From Ypsolopha sequella (lineage: Eukaryota > Arthropoda > Insecta > Lepidoptera > Ypsolophidae), in contig OW204011.1 of assembly GCA_934047225.1 (NCBI GenBank), positions 18,240,339 to 18,304,338 of the forward strand: DNA of 64,000 bases. The letters are read 5' to 3'. Position 1 is the stretch's first letter. Each line of letters begins with the position of its first letter. The translations under genes and the position numbers were made by a program. A model generated the notes under the pieces. The model was not told where the DNA came from, ran no database searches, and saw nothing but the letters and a program-made list of their open reading frames with translations. Shown piece after piece: positions 41,344 to 51,504 of this stretch.

Positions 41344-41844
41344 CTATTTGCACCAAGCTGTAATCATGCGTGAAAATGCAGATGGGCTAGTTTTTAAACC
41401 CATTGGTAATCTTTTCATCTGGTATTGGTTGGTGCTTGTTGTAAAAGCTGTGTAGTTTCTACTCTGTGGATCAAGCTCTACTTGATAATATCCTTGAAAA
41501 AGGTCTAAATGACTATAGTACATGGCACCAGAAAGAAAATCTAAAATATCTGCTATATTGGGCAACGGAAACTTGTCGTCTTGAATTTGGTCATTAAGTT
41601 TACGGTAATCAATAACTATGCGCCATTTCTTTTCTCCTGTGGCGTCTACTTTTTTTGGAACTAATAACAATGGACTCGACCATTCACTACGCGATTCTTC
41701 AATTATGTTGTCTTCTAACATTTTACTAATTTGCTTTTCTATTTCTTGTTTTTGGGAATGTGGGAGTCGATATTGTTTTGTATAAACGGGACTGATATGC
41801 GGTTTTAGTTGAATAGACTGTTGATATATTTTGGTACTTGTCAA
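41344..41844 (-). pseudogene. Gypsy RT, N-terminal half
   Basis: 'SPVYTKQYRLPHSQKQEIEK', 'EWSSPLLLVPKKVDATGEKK', 'IVIDYRKLNDQIQDDKFPLP' and 'YYSHLDLFQGYYQVELD' are the standard blocks of Gypsy-group RT, including the first catalytic Asp. The frame ends at 'FSRMITAWC', just before where the YxDD box would be. The element is truncated there. Confidence 0.9.
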
Positions 41845-41913
41845 CTTATCCCCCTCTAAAAAGAAAACGTCTGGAAATTTAGCACATATATTTTCAATTG
41901 ATATTTTCTCTTC

Positions 41914-42315
41914 TTAAATCAGTTGATTAAAATTCAAAACCGAAAACAATTTCTTCACGCGCTCTGCGTTTATTAAAGGCCTATTAAAATTACAAACTTC
42001 ATAATCCCTTAAGGGAGTTATAATTAATACAAAATAGCTTAGGCAAACCTCTGTATCTTTTGTATTTAAAATCTTAATTGGAATCTTACCATTTTTTGGT
42101 CTCGATACCGTATTAGCAATAAACACACCCTCACTTAATTCTTGAGAATTGACTACGCAATCTTCTGTCCTATTCGTTTGAATATAATGAATGGATTCAC
42201 TACGTGGGGGTACTGTCAAATAAGACTGGTTTCCTGTTTTGGATAACTCAAAATTAACTATTATGTCATTTCCTGAATCACTACGTAGTTTTAAAGTATT
42301 CAGTTCGAAATTCAA
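41914..42315 (-). pseudogene. Gypsy protease-RT linker region
   Basis: A 133-residue frame ('RSDSGNDIIVNFELSKTGNQ', 'IAENTVSR'-like 'GVFIANTVSRPKNGKIPIKI') that corresponds by position to the region between protease and RT in this group. It has no catalytic motif of its own. Confidence 0.6.
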
Positions 42316-42424
42316 AATTCCATTAAAACGCCGAATAAAGCCTAAAATTCCATAAAACTAAACCTAAAATTCCATCCGTCTTGCAAGGTAAATTTTTGAA
42401 AACATAAAACTTGTGTTTGAATGT

Positions 42425-42647
42425 TTATCCTTTAGAAGATAATTCTAGATAAACAAACCCATCCAAGATTATATTTCCACCTATACCTTTAACGATCATC
42501 TGTTCTAATTGAATTGTAATGTTAGCATTTTTTAATTGTTGATACTTCACGGCACATATGGACGCACCGATGTCAAGTAACCAGCTATATTGATGTTCGT
42601 CAACACTAAAATGTATCTTGTTGACATTGTCACAATAGTTTATAAAG
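42425..42647 (-). pseudogene. Gypsy aspartic protease
   Basis: On the minus strand a short frame contains 'YSWLLDIGASICAVKYQQL', with D-I-G-A as the protease active-site triad variant, and an Ile/Val-rich flap-like segment. It is separated from Gag by a stop at 42648. Confidence 0.6.
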
Positions 42648-43848
42648 TTAGCCTCGAAAAAAATTATTCATCTGATTAATACTTGCACTTTCTGGATGGT
42701 CTCGGTTTGAATTTACTGGGTGGTCTGTTGATACCACGTTGACCTGTTCTCCAGAGGAAAAACCACGCCCGCGGTTTTGATACCTACCGTGATATCTTGC
42801 TTCTCCGAAGTTTCGGCCTCGATTAAAACCTCTGTTAAATCCTCGATTGAATCCACGATGGAATCCATGATTGACTCCATGATTTCCGGTAAAATTTCCC
42901 CGGTTGGAATTCTGATTTCCTCGTTGATGGAATGATCTGCCTCTGTAATTAAAACTAAACTTACCTCGTCTCATTTCAAAAACCTGGGGATTGGACGCAA
43001 AAGACTGCTCCAACTCTTCATCCTTTGCCGCTCGAATAACATCCTTCAAGGCTAGGTAGTTACGGGCTGCTAAAATATTACTTAAATTACGGTTTCGCAA
43101 GCCATCCGTGAAACGTTTTATCGCCAATTTTTCATTCAACGGTTTTAAAACCCTGTATGAATTTTCGTCACCGTCGGCTTGGGAAATCGTCAAATTAACG
43201 AATAAATTCTCGAGTTTCTTGCCAAATTCTTCTAATGACATGTTTGTCTGGGTAATTCTATTGAGTTCTGCGTGTAGAGCATTACTAGATTTTTTCGTAA
43301 GTAAATGTTTTTTCATGTCTAATAAAAGCACTTAGCACGAAGTATACGATTTAGCCATCCTCAATTTGGCACTTTCCGACAAACGTGTTTTTAACACAAA
43401 ATTTATTAAAAGATTTTGACTTTCTTTGTCTATTGTGGAACTATACAGCTCTATGCCATCAATTAAATTTTTTGTTATCTTTTCATTTCCGTTCATTACA
43501 GGTAATAAAGAAACTGCTGTTCTTAACTCAAATTTCTCCGTATTGCTTTTTGTTACAACACTCACACTTTTGCTACAAAAAAACCTCAATTTGACTGTAC
43601 AATGTATCTATTTTTACACATAATTCCTTGATTACTGAAATATCAGACCCTTTAATTTCTTCTTTTTCAATTTGTTGATTAATTAACTCTGAAGAAGAAA
43701 TATAGTCTTTATAAATTAAATTCGCTTCAGCAAAATTTTCTTGTAAAATCTTATCAGTTCTCTTGGTTTGATTTAATTTAAATAAATTTTCCTTAAGATT
43801 CTTTATCCTATTTAATATTTCATTATGTTCTTGCGTCATAATAAACAA
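42648..43848 (-). pseudogene. Gypsy Gag with RGG-rich tail, two frameshifts
   Basis: Three overlapping frames (43848-43573, 43589-43332, 43331-42648) together make a Gag of about 400 residues. The middle and last parts contain the capsid-like 'HAELNRITQTNMSLEEFGKK' and 'RFTDGLRNRNLSNILAARNY'. The C-terminus has no CCHC knuckle. Instead it has repeated 'FNRG/FHRG' blocks ('GFHRGFNRGFNRGFNRGRN'), an RGG-like nucleic-acid-binding tail. Overlaps at the joins indicate single-base indels. Confidence 0.75.
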
Positions 43849-44243
43849 TATATAAACCCATTATTACTACTGAACTCTGAAATAACGATTCCTTACTTAA
43901 TTCATAAAGCTTAATTAAAAGAAATGAAAAAATAATTTTTCGTTTTAGTTACACTAATCAAACAATTCTGAAACTACTTCTATGAACAGAATAAGGACGT
44001 ACAACTAACACATCTGTATATGGTACGGAATGTCAAAGCTTACCAAATCGGTCACCGCATATCGTGTTCGCTCGGTCTCGCGACACTTTTAAACACTGTT
44101 TGAAGCACACTTTATTAATTGTCACCAAAATGTTTCGAAATTGCCACCAAAATTTTAAACTTTAACGAACGTTCAAACCTCTTTATATAACGATGATTTA
44201 TAGAAGCTTCCTACACATCTTCTGGTATCTGTATGGCTTCACG

Positions 44244-44489
44244 TCAACGTAGAGACTTCCTCATCGAGTGGTGGTTTATCTCTCGACGCATCCACTGGGT
44301 ATGGCATTTCCGGTAAAAAATTAAAAACGTCATACAGCATCCGCAGCAAAACATCACCATGATCAACCCGAGAAAAATCGTTGTCATCCCGAGGTGGAGT
44401 TGCATTTGCTCCACTGCTGCACCATTGGAGCCTCCGGCTCCCGCATTTTGTGCGATGATGACCTCCTCTTTGGATTGTGGTTTACCCAT
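44244..44489 (-). CDS. Small myristoylation-signal membrane protein of the Gypsy element
   Basis: I choose the internal ATG at 44489, giving 81 residues starting MGKPQSKEEVIIAQNAGAGG. MG-x3-S is a canonical N-myristoylation signal. A hydrophobic segment with five Cys ('GLIMVMFCCGCCMTFLIFYR') spans about residues 41-62, and a basic tail follows. Similar small proteins precede Gag in some insect Gypsy elements, to my recollection. The location between the 5' LTR and Gag fits. Function is unknown, possibly membrane targeting of assembly. Confidence 0.65.
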   Translation of the reverse strand: MGKPQSKEEVIIAQNAGAGGSNGAAVEQMQLHLGMTTIFLGLIMVMFCCGCCMTFLIFYRKCHTQWMRREINHHSMRKSLR

Positions 44490-44587
44490 TTTTAGGTAAA
44501 AATAAAAAAAAAACTTCACTAAAACCACACTACATGACTTTTTGCAGGTTCACTTAACATGACTCACAATCCTGGCATGGGTCACCA

Positions 44588-44750
44588 TGAATTGAAAGAC
44601 AAAAGTAATTCAGTAATTTACGTATATTGTTCGAAATAGAATGCTCCTCTGATCTACAGTGATCGTTCCTATATATGATCTTACACTATCCTTACATGGC
44701 TAACGCATACAATATTAGTACACTCATTGGTGTGCTCTACGCACACTACA
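44588..44750 (-). repeat. Candidate 5' LTR of the truncated Gypsy element
   Basis: On the minus strand the segment begins TGTAGTGTGCGTAGAGC and ends CAATTCA, followed at once by TGGTGACCCATGCC, a plausible primer-binding site. The 3' LTR is missing, so the limits are not confirmed. About 117 bp of it are included in the adjacent 141-bp satellite. Confidence 0.5.
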
Positions 44751-45582
44751 TGTCCTCGTCCAATCACATGTTATAAATAGAATGCTCCTCTGATCTACAG
44801 TGATCGTTCCTATATATGATCTTACACTATCCTTACATGGCTAACGCATACAATATTAGTACACTCATTGGTGTGCTCTACGCACACTACATGTCCTCGT
44901 CCAATCACATGTTATAAATAGAATGCTCCTCTGATCTACAGTGATCGTTCCTATATATGATCTTACACTATCCTTACATGGCTAACGCATACAATATTAG
45001 TACACTCATTGGTGTGCTCTACGCACACTACATGTCCTCGTCCAATCACATGTTATAAATAGAATGCTCCTCTGATCTACAGTGATCGTTCCTATATATG
45101 ATCTTACACTATCCTTACATGGCTAACGCATACAATATTAGTACACTCATTGGTGTGCTCTACGCACACTACATGTCCTCGTCCAATCACATGTTATAAA
45201 TAGAATGCTCCTCTGATCTACAGTGATCGTTCCTATATATGATCTTACACTATCCTTACATGGCTAACGCATACAATATTAGTACACTCATTGGTGTGCT
45301 CTACGCACACTACATGTCCTCGTCCAATCACATGTTATAAATAGAATGCTCCTCTGATCTACAGTGATCGTTTCTATATATGATCTTACACTATCCTTAC
45401 ATGGCTAACGCATACAATATTAGTACACTCATTGGTGTGCTCTACGCACACTACATGTCCTCGTCCAATCACATGTTATAAATAGAATGCTCCTCTGATC
45501 TACAGTGATCGTTCCTATATATGATCTTACACTATCCTTACATGGCTAACGCATACAATATTAGTACACTCATTGGTGTGCT
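44634..45582. repeat. 141-bp satellite, 6.7 nearly identical copies
   Basis: Units start at 44634 with a period of exactly 141 bp; they contain 'gatctacagtgatcgttcct' and 'aatattagtacactcattgg'. Copies are almost identical (one T for C seen near 45371). The first unit overlaps the candidate Gypsy LTR by about 117 bp plus 24 bp of what would be flanking DNA, so the array appears to have grown from an LTR/flank junction. Confidence 0.93.
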
Positions 45583-45754
45583 AGAATAGAATAGAATATG
45601 AATAGAATATGATTTTATTCATCTAAAAATTACACAATAACAGAATAGGATTACCTTGACGCCTACAAGGGTGTATGTACCGGTGCTATAGGCGCCAAGC
45701 TCTTTCCTTACAGAGTAACACTACAAAGCGGCCCGACGAAATGACGCTCATTCC

Positions 45755-46183
45755 TTGGTAAAATGGGCGGTCCTTGGTATGGGACGCTACATGTGTCGAT
45801 TCAATGGGCGGTCCTTGGTATGGGACGCTACATGTGTCGATTCAATGGCAGCGTCCTATATTCGGGTGACCGCCACCAAGGCAGGTGCGGCGGCTGCTAC
45901 GGCAGAAAAACACAAGCGTGACACGTACAGAGCTCTGGGTGAGGGTTATATATTCATGCCATTTGGCGTAGAGACCCTCGGACCGTGGGGGCCGGACGCG
46001 TGATGACTTTATAAAGAAATTTCATCGCGCCTGGTCGACGCTTCGGGCGACCGAAGGGCTGGGGCCTATTTTGGCCAAAGAATAAGCCTGGCCATCCAGC
46101 GTGGCAACGCCGCCAGCCTTTTGGGTACCCTCTCCAGCGACGGCGACGATTTGGCCAGCGTTTTCTACCTTATGTAAATATTT
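45755..46183 (+). pseudogene. C-terminal fragment of an RT-type retroelement polyprotein
   Basis: After a 41-bp duplication the frame reads 'VDSMAASYIRVTATKAGAAA' and 'YIFMPFGVETLGPWGPDA'. Two frameshifts later comes '[20 protein letters not shown]' and '[10 protein letters not shown]' with a stop at about 46178. These two blocks occur at the C-terminal end of a family of retroelement polyproteins in insects and molluscs, which I recognise but cannot name with certainty. An AT-rich 3' UTR with 'gtttagtttagttaag' follows to about 46290. RT itself is absent. Confidence 0.55.
45762..45843. repeat. 41-bp tandem duplication inside the fragment ORF
   Basis: Two perfect copies, 45762-45802 and 45803-45843, contain 'ggtccttggtatgggacgct'. 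The 41-bp period shifts the frame. Confidence 0.92.
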
Positions 46184-46289
46184 TAAGTTTAGTTTAGTTT
46201 AGTTAAGATTAATTTATTTTAGTCCCCCTTTTTTTAAATTATTTTAATGTTATTTAAGTTAATTTTATTGTTTGATTAAATAAATCAAA

Positions 46290-46789
46290 AAAGTTGTTAG
46301 AAATAGCGATATTTATGGCTTCAGGTGATAAACTTGCGATATTTAAACAACATTAGCACTTAGCGCGGTATAATAGGTTTATAGGAACGCAAAGTAAGGT
46401 TAAAGTTGTATTGTAGCGATTCCAATTGCCATAATGCAAGCAAAGCATCTTGTATTATAGCTTCAACCTAAACTTACAACTGTAAGATTTATAAAGGAGA
46501 TAATAGACGCCTTATTCCTCCTCAAGATTTATATTGACGCTAACAATCACTCCTTAAACACCCAAAAGTTCTAACAGTGTCTGTTAGAATCATTAGTTCT
46601 TGAATAACGCTCACAAAACCCCTTCTAACACTAGATGCTATAGGTTGTCATTACAGTTCTTTTAAATGTCAAGGTTGTATCAAACTCTTTTTAAACACTA
46701 CCATACATGTATGGGTTCTTAAGAAGCGCTAATCATGACCACAGTACACCCTAAGAAGCTATAACGCACTTACTCGTGGGCTTGAATAC
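46290..46789. other. Intron sequence, nothing recognised
   Basis: No open frame or transposon terminus is seen in this AT-rich stretch. Confidence 0.45.
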
Positions 46790-47160
46790 TTACGAATGGG
46801 CGGAGGTAGGCATGTATTTATATATGTAACCTTATTAGTATGTAGTATATAGGGTGGGATTTGGTCGGGCGCCTGGATTCGTGCTGGGGGCTCGGTTGGT
46901 GATCATTGAACCTTGTTCCTGATCCCTGGTCGGGTCTCCGGTGTGGGTTCGGGCGGTTGATTGGATTTTACCTTGTATAATATATATTTTATCTATAATT
47001 TTAATCGTATATATATTGCTACATGAACTAGATTAAATAAACCTTTAATCTAGTTCATGTACATTTATTATTTTATTACATATATTATATTTTTATAAGA
47101 TTAAATTTTGACTAGTGAATTGTGTATTTTATATACCTACTTTGCAAAATAAACTATTTG
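46790..47160 (+). repeat. Dispersed repeat A, copy 2
   Basis: Reverse-complement relative of 21810-22150, sharing 'gggcggaggtaggcatgtat'-like, 'ttcgtgctgggggctcggtt' and 'taattttaatcgtatatata' blocks and ending in AT-rich sequence with 'tacctactttgcaaaataaac'. An internal inverted repeat ('gctacatgaactagattaaa' with its complement at 47050) is specific to this copy. Confidence 0.7.
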
Positions 47161-47474
47161 AATTTTGAATTTTGAATTTTGCTTAACCTATACCGCCATT
47201 ATACGTGAATAATTTAAAAATTAAAATTGAGTTATTCATTGTAATTTGGATGTTATTTGCTTAGAAAGTTCCTTAGCCGATATGTTGTAACGCATAGAAT
47301 CGAAGATAGAAACAAACATGAGTCCATAAAAACCATAGATTACACCTATATAATACGTGTTACACTTTAGTAAATAGAGGTTATTCCATGGGCGCTTTAA
47401 TTTTGAGATAAAAATGTATATGTATTTTTACAGTAAACTTACCTTTGCAATGATAGTTTAATCCTTAACATGTA

Positions 47475-47525
47475 CACTCTCAGAATATCTTATGTATACT
47501 AGATACATAAGATATTCTGAGAGTG
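47475..47525. repeat. Perfect 23-bp inverted repeat with 5-nt loop
   Basis: Arms 47475-47497 and 47503-47525 are exact complements ('ctctcagaatatcttatg' in the left arm), around the loop ACTAG. No protein or known element surrounds it. It could be a foldback MITE remnant, a recombination product or a short hairpin RNA if transcribed within the intron. Confidence 0.9.
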
Positions 47526-49613
47526 CTTCCATTCCACCATTAAAAATAACACTTTATCAACTTGATTGAGTCACTCTGTTTACCTGTGTGTAAAAAGTAC
47601 AGAGAAAAATACGTTTTACGACCTAAGGATTTCCTATTTAAATAAATATTGTGTTCGCTACAACCCAGAGAGCTATAATTGATCCCAATATACCTGCAAT
47701 ATAACTTAAAGTCATTTTCATCGCCGTTGTGGACCTTGGATAGCACTTTCGGTCTCCACTATATAATAGTAAGACTCTTGTATCGCTGTGAGATGTATTT
47801 ATCACCCCTTTAGCACTTACATAGCCCTCTTGTACAACTTAATTCCATTTCTTACCACCTTCATATCGCCGTTGAAGGACCTAAGCCTGTAAAAAGTAAT
47901 GTCTAATCCGGGGGTATATCAAGGTTAGAGCACGCTCTAACTCTAGTTTAATCGCTTATTTACATCTGAAAGATTTTAGGAGCGCTTTAATAGATCTTTT
48001 GTAGCCCTTGCAGTAGCGCCTAAATGTTTTTTGGGTGGGGAACCAGAACTGGACCTAGGGAATAACCACGCTCAAATTTAGGAAGAGAAACATATAAGTT
48101 GCTGACTATAAATCTTGTCCCTCTCGATCGACGACGCTCACACGCTTGCTGTCAGCCCTAGACTAGCTCACGCACACACATAAGCGTGTGCGGACAAGCT
48201 AGTGCGCGCGTGACAGTGTAGGTAAATAACTTGAGCACTCAGTATGAAGTGTCGGGGGTGTGCCCATAGCACTTAGTCTCGTAGGGAGTACGCCTACGTC
48301 ACGATTCAGGAATGCGCATGCAGCGAGACTATCTTTAGGGTTGTCAACTACTCAAAAAAAATTACTTTGAAATTCATCAATTACTCACATTAACTTAATT
48401 TTAGTGTTTAGAAATATGCTAATATTACATAAAGTGTACGGCAAAATTTAAGTAGTTATATTTTTCTTGTACCGAATCCACTGTTATTTTTATTTTTCCA
48501 AAACTAATTTCAATTTATTCATCGTAGGCAGCAATGTAAGCAATAGTTAACTAAGCAATTGTTAGTTAAGTACTGAAAATATTACTAAATCTATTATAAA
48601 TCTACTTGCTCGAAAAATTCGATAACTATTTTTTTTTCTGAAACGTAAGAATTTACCTAAAAATCAGTACTTAAAAACTACGGCAACACAATAGTCTCGC
48701 TGCTCTAAAATGGCCGCCATGTAGCCTCGTCGGGAATAAGCCAGGGATGTACCAGGTATTATCGATTGTAGTTATCGATTAAACACAATCAGTTTTAAAA
48801 TTTTAATAATTTCTTGTTTGTTATTGACTAATAAATAGATCTATTCCCACGAAATGTTTTCAATCTCAGATAAATTTAAGTTATCTGAAGTAAATAAATG
48901 TTAATTTTTATCTTATAATATAACATATTATATATCATATCGTGATGATACATAGCCTAATACCTTCCTCAAGAAACTACCTTACCATGAAAATTGCATC
49001 AAAATCCAATGAGTGGTTCCCAAGTTATATAAGCGTACATACAGACAGACAGATGTTGCATTTTATATGTAGATATAGAGAAAATGTTGTCCACCTGAAC
49101 AGATTCCGATGGTATGGCGTCAGTAATGTATTTATCGATAAACGTGCTCCCAACTCTATTAAATATAACGCACACATTCAAAGACGGTACGTATTTACGT
49201 AAAGTTTTTTGCGGGTGTGCGAATCACATGTGTGTACGTTTGTAGGAACATCATTTGGTTATTTACGGGTGGTTACCTCGTCCCCCACCAAAAGTGGCAG
49301 AACTGACTGTGTGTGGAAATACGCCTAAAACTGGTCCAGTCTTATATGGTCTAAGCGTGTATTTGAGTTTGACATTTTCAAACCTATATTCCATACAAAG
49401 CGTGTAGTGTTTGACATTTTCAAAATGGCGATGGGGCTCACCCCCTATCGGTGAAACGCGGGTGTACCGAGTGTGGACTGTGACTTGCTTAACTGATAGG
49501 TTGTGTTATTGATTTAAAATAGTATTTTTCACAGTTTACCATCTATCCAGTATATTTGTACCTACTGGTTGGGATAAACTTCAATATTAATATACCCAAC
49601 TTTCAACTTTCAG
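47526..49613. other. Intron sequence upstream of exon 3; no gene recognised
   Basis: About 2 kb without a supported gene. A segment near 48950-49080 ('ccttcctcaagaaactac', 'acatacagacagacagatg') resembles a LINE 3' end. Frames at 47540-47746 and 48942-49202 show no domain. Short palindromic stretches occur near 47930 and 48150-48220. Confidence 0.45.
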
Positions 49614-49919
49614 TTAGGCCAGGTGCGCCGAAGGACTTTCATGTCTTAAAATTAAGACAGTCGGGTTCAACGGGTTCCATAGAAGTAGAGTGGAAAAACC
49701 CTGAAATGGTTAATGACACAATAGATGCATACCTAATAGAATACGCGTATGGATCAACATGGGCTTTTAGTTATTACTTTTATCCAGCGAAGATACAAAT
49801 ATTTGGACAAGTCGAAAAGGGCATTCAAGATAATGTACCAAAGGAATGTTGTTACACCTTCAGAATTCGTGCCAGAACTATGGCTGGTTTAGGCCCAGCT
49901 AGCAACAATTATTACGTTG
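49614..49919 (+). CDS. FN3-domain exon 3 of the host gene
   Basis: Acceptor 'caactttcag' (AG at 49612-49613), 306 nt in phase 1 at both ends, donor GTTG|GTAAGT (GT at 49920-49921). The peptide joins exon 2 through a Val codon: RPGAPKDFHVLKL (strand A), 'GSIEVEWKNPEMVNDTIDAY' with the strand B Trp, and 'CCYTFRIRARTMAGLGPASN' with the strand F Tyr and FN3 end. All three exons share the 1-1 phase, so exon shuffling or domain duplication within the gene is likely. It lies 38 kb from exon 2, and I found no FN3 exon in between. Confidence 0.85.
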
Positions 49920-49953
49920 GTAAGTATATTACCTATATCAATTATTATTATTT

Positions 49954-50197
49954 ATAGTAATGGGGCATCACTTTGGTAGTTAATAATAATATAGTAATGG
50001 GGCATCACTTTGGTAGTTAATAATAATATAGCGATCAATCTTTTATAGTAATGGGGCATCACTTTGGTAGTTAATAATAATATAGTAATGGGGCATCACT
50101 TTGGTAGTTAATAATAATATAGTAATGGGGCATCACTTTGGTAGTTAATAATAATATAGTAATGGGGCATCACTTTGGTAGTTAATAATAATATAGT
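49954..50197. repeat. 37-bp minisatellite, left part (6 units)
   Basis: Units contain 'atggggcatcactttggtag' and start about 34 bp after the exon 3 donor. A spacer 'cgatcaatctttt' separates early units. The array is interrupted at 50197 by a BEL/Pao element and resumes at 55609. Confidence 0.92.
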
Positions 50198-50882
50198 TGT
50201 TCAGAATAAAATGTATATTTCGGAACGCATCCATCAATGGTCTATATAATTTGTCTATGGACTTGGAGCTGTCAAAAACGAGGGACGTGGAATTTTCTTG
50301 GTATAGATCGCGGACGATTTTAATATGTGTTATTAAGGGCTTAACCCAAGGGAAATCGGTGCGGACATCGTAAGAAACAGTATTCGATCAAGGGCTGAAG
50401 ATATTTTGGCGTGAAGGCCACTTTTGAGTGTATTTCCTGTGTGTGTGAAATAACCTATATCCACGCGGTGTGCGACAAGTGGACTTGTCATTTACCATTT
50501 TTTCTGGGTTCGGATGCATCCCGGGGTAGGAGGGTTGTGTTTAGATTCATCGTGGAAGGTGATCTACGTGTCACGGCACCGACACGCCTTGGTCTCCGCA
50601 GCGAAGGGTCTTCGTGCGAGGACTACTTGATGAGGTCATCATACAACTGTCTGGTAGGACATTTTATATTAAATATTAGATCATAAGATACTTGTATACT
50701 ATAAATCTGGGACAGCTATGGGCCCCTGCTCCAGCTGCAAGTATCGCCCTTTAGCATACAATTAGTGGTGTCTGAGCGTGGTTATGGAATCCTCGCACCA
50801 GTGACGTCGATGCCCGTCACTAGTCAGTATTACTACTTTTTATATGCTACAATTTCTGGTAGCAACGAGCGTATACCATACA
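50198..50882 (+). repeat. BEL/Pao family 2 5' LTR
   Basis: Begins TGTTCAGAATAAAATG and ends ATACCATACA. It carries an incidental 91-codon frame present identically in the other LTR. Confidence 0.92.
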
Positions 50883-51504
50883 ATTTTTGGTAGCAGAGCG
50901 TGGTTGTAGCCCACCTTTGGATTATATTCATTTAAACAGTGGAACTGGGCGGCCCCAGTGTCATTGAACTGTTAACATAGCTAGGCTATTTACATGTACA
51001 TGTAGCAATTACAAATTGGATTTGTTTAGTGCTTTGAGTAGATAATTGATTACCGGAGGGTACCACATTGATGTGGTTCAGTAATATCAGTATAAATTGT
51101 TAATTTAGTACATATCAAGTGTTCTTGTATTGCAATAACATTATATCATATAACGGTTTATATTATAGATTGGAAATCAACTTGTTAGCTAATATACGGT
51201 TATCTTGGCTTGAATTTATGTACTTACAAGGATGTATACAAGTGCATAGTGGAATGTGCATTCGGGTTTGTGTGTATTGTATACACCAAATATAATTTAA
51301 ATTTGGTAATGTTGTAATAGGTAGGAATCTATTTGTTTGTTTAGTATTGACGGACAGTACATACATTGGTAATTGGGAATTAATTTTGCTAATTAAATTC
51401 TATTTATAGGTAGGGTATCTATTGAGCAGTGCTTCTGTATTTTGTGCCGTGTCAGGGTGTTTGCTAAATAGTTTTTATTTATACATTTCCCGGTTCATTG
51501 CGGC

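Larger units (their letters stand above)
41344..44750 (-). mobile_element. Truncated Ty3/Gypsy element with RGG-type Gag
   Basis: Reading on the minus strand: candidate 5' LTR (44750-44588), a small membrane-protein ORF, a frameshifted Gag with Arg/Gly-rich tail, protease and the first half of RT. The copy ends abruptly at 41340 within RT, so RNase H, integrase and 3' LTR are absent. Nearly every module is frameshifted, so this is an old relic. Confidence 0.82.

Noticed and set aside
47540..47746. 68-codon minus-strand ORF
   Set aside because: No domain recognised; likely chance.
50411..50686. 91-codon frame present identically twice (also 55137-55412)
   Set aside because: It lies wholly within the 685-bp LTRs, so the duplication reflects the LTR pair and not a gene family.
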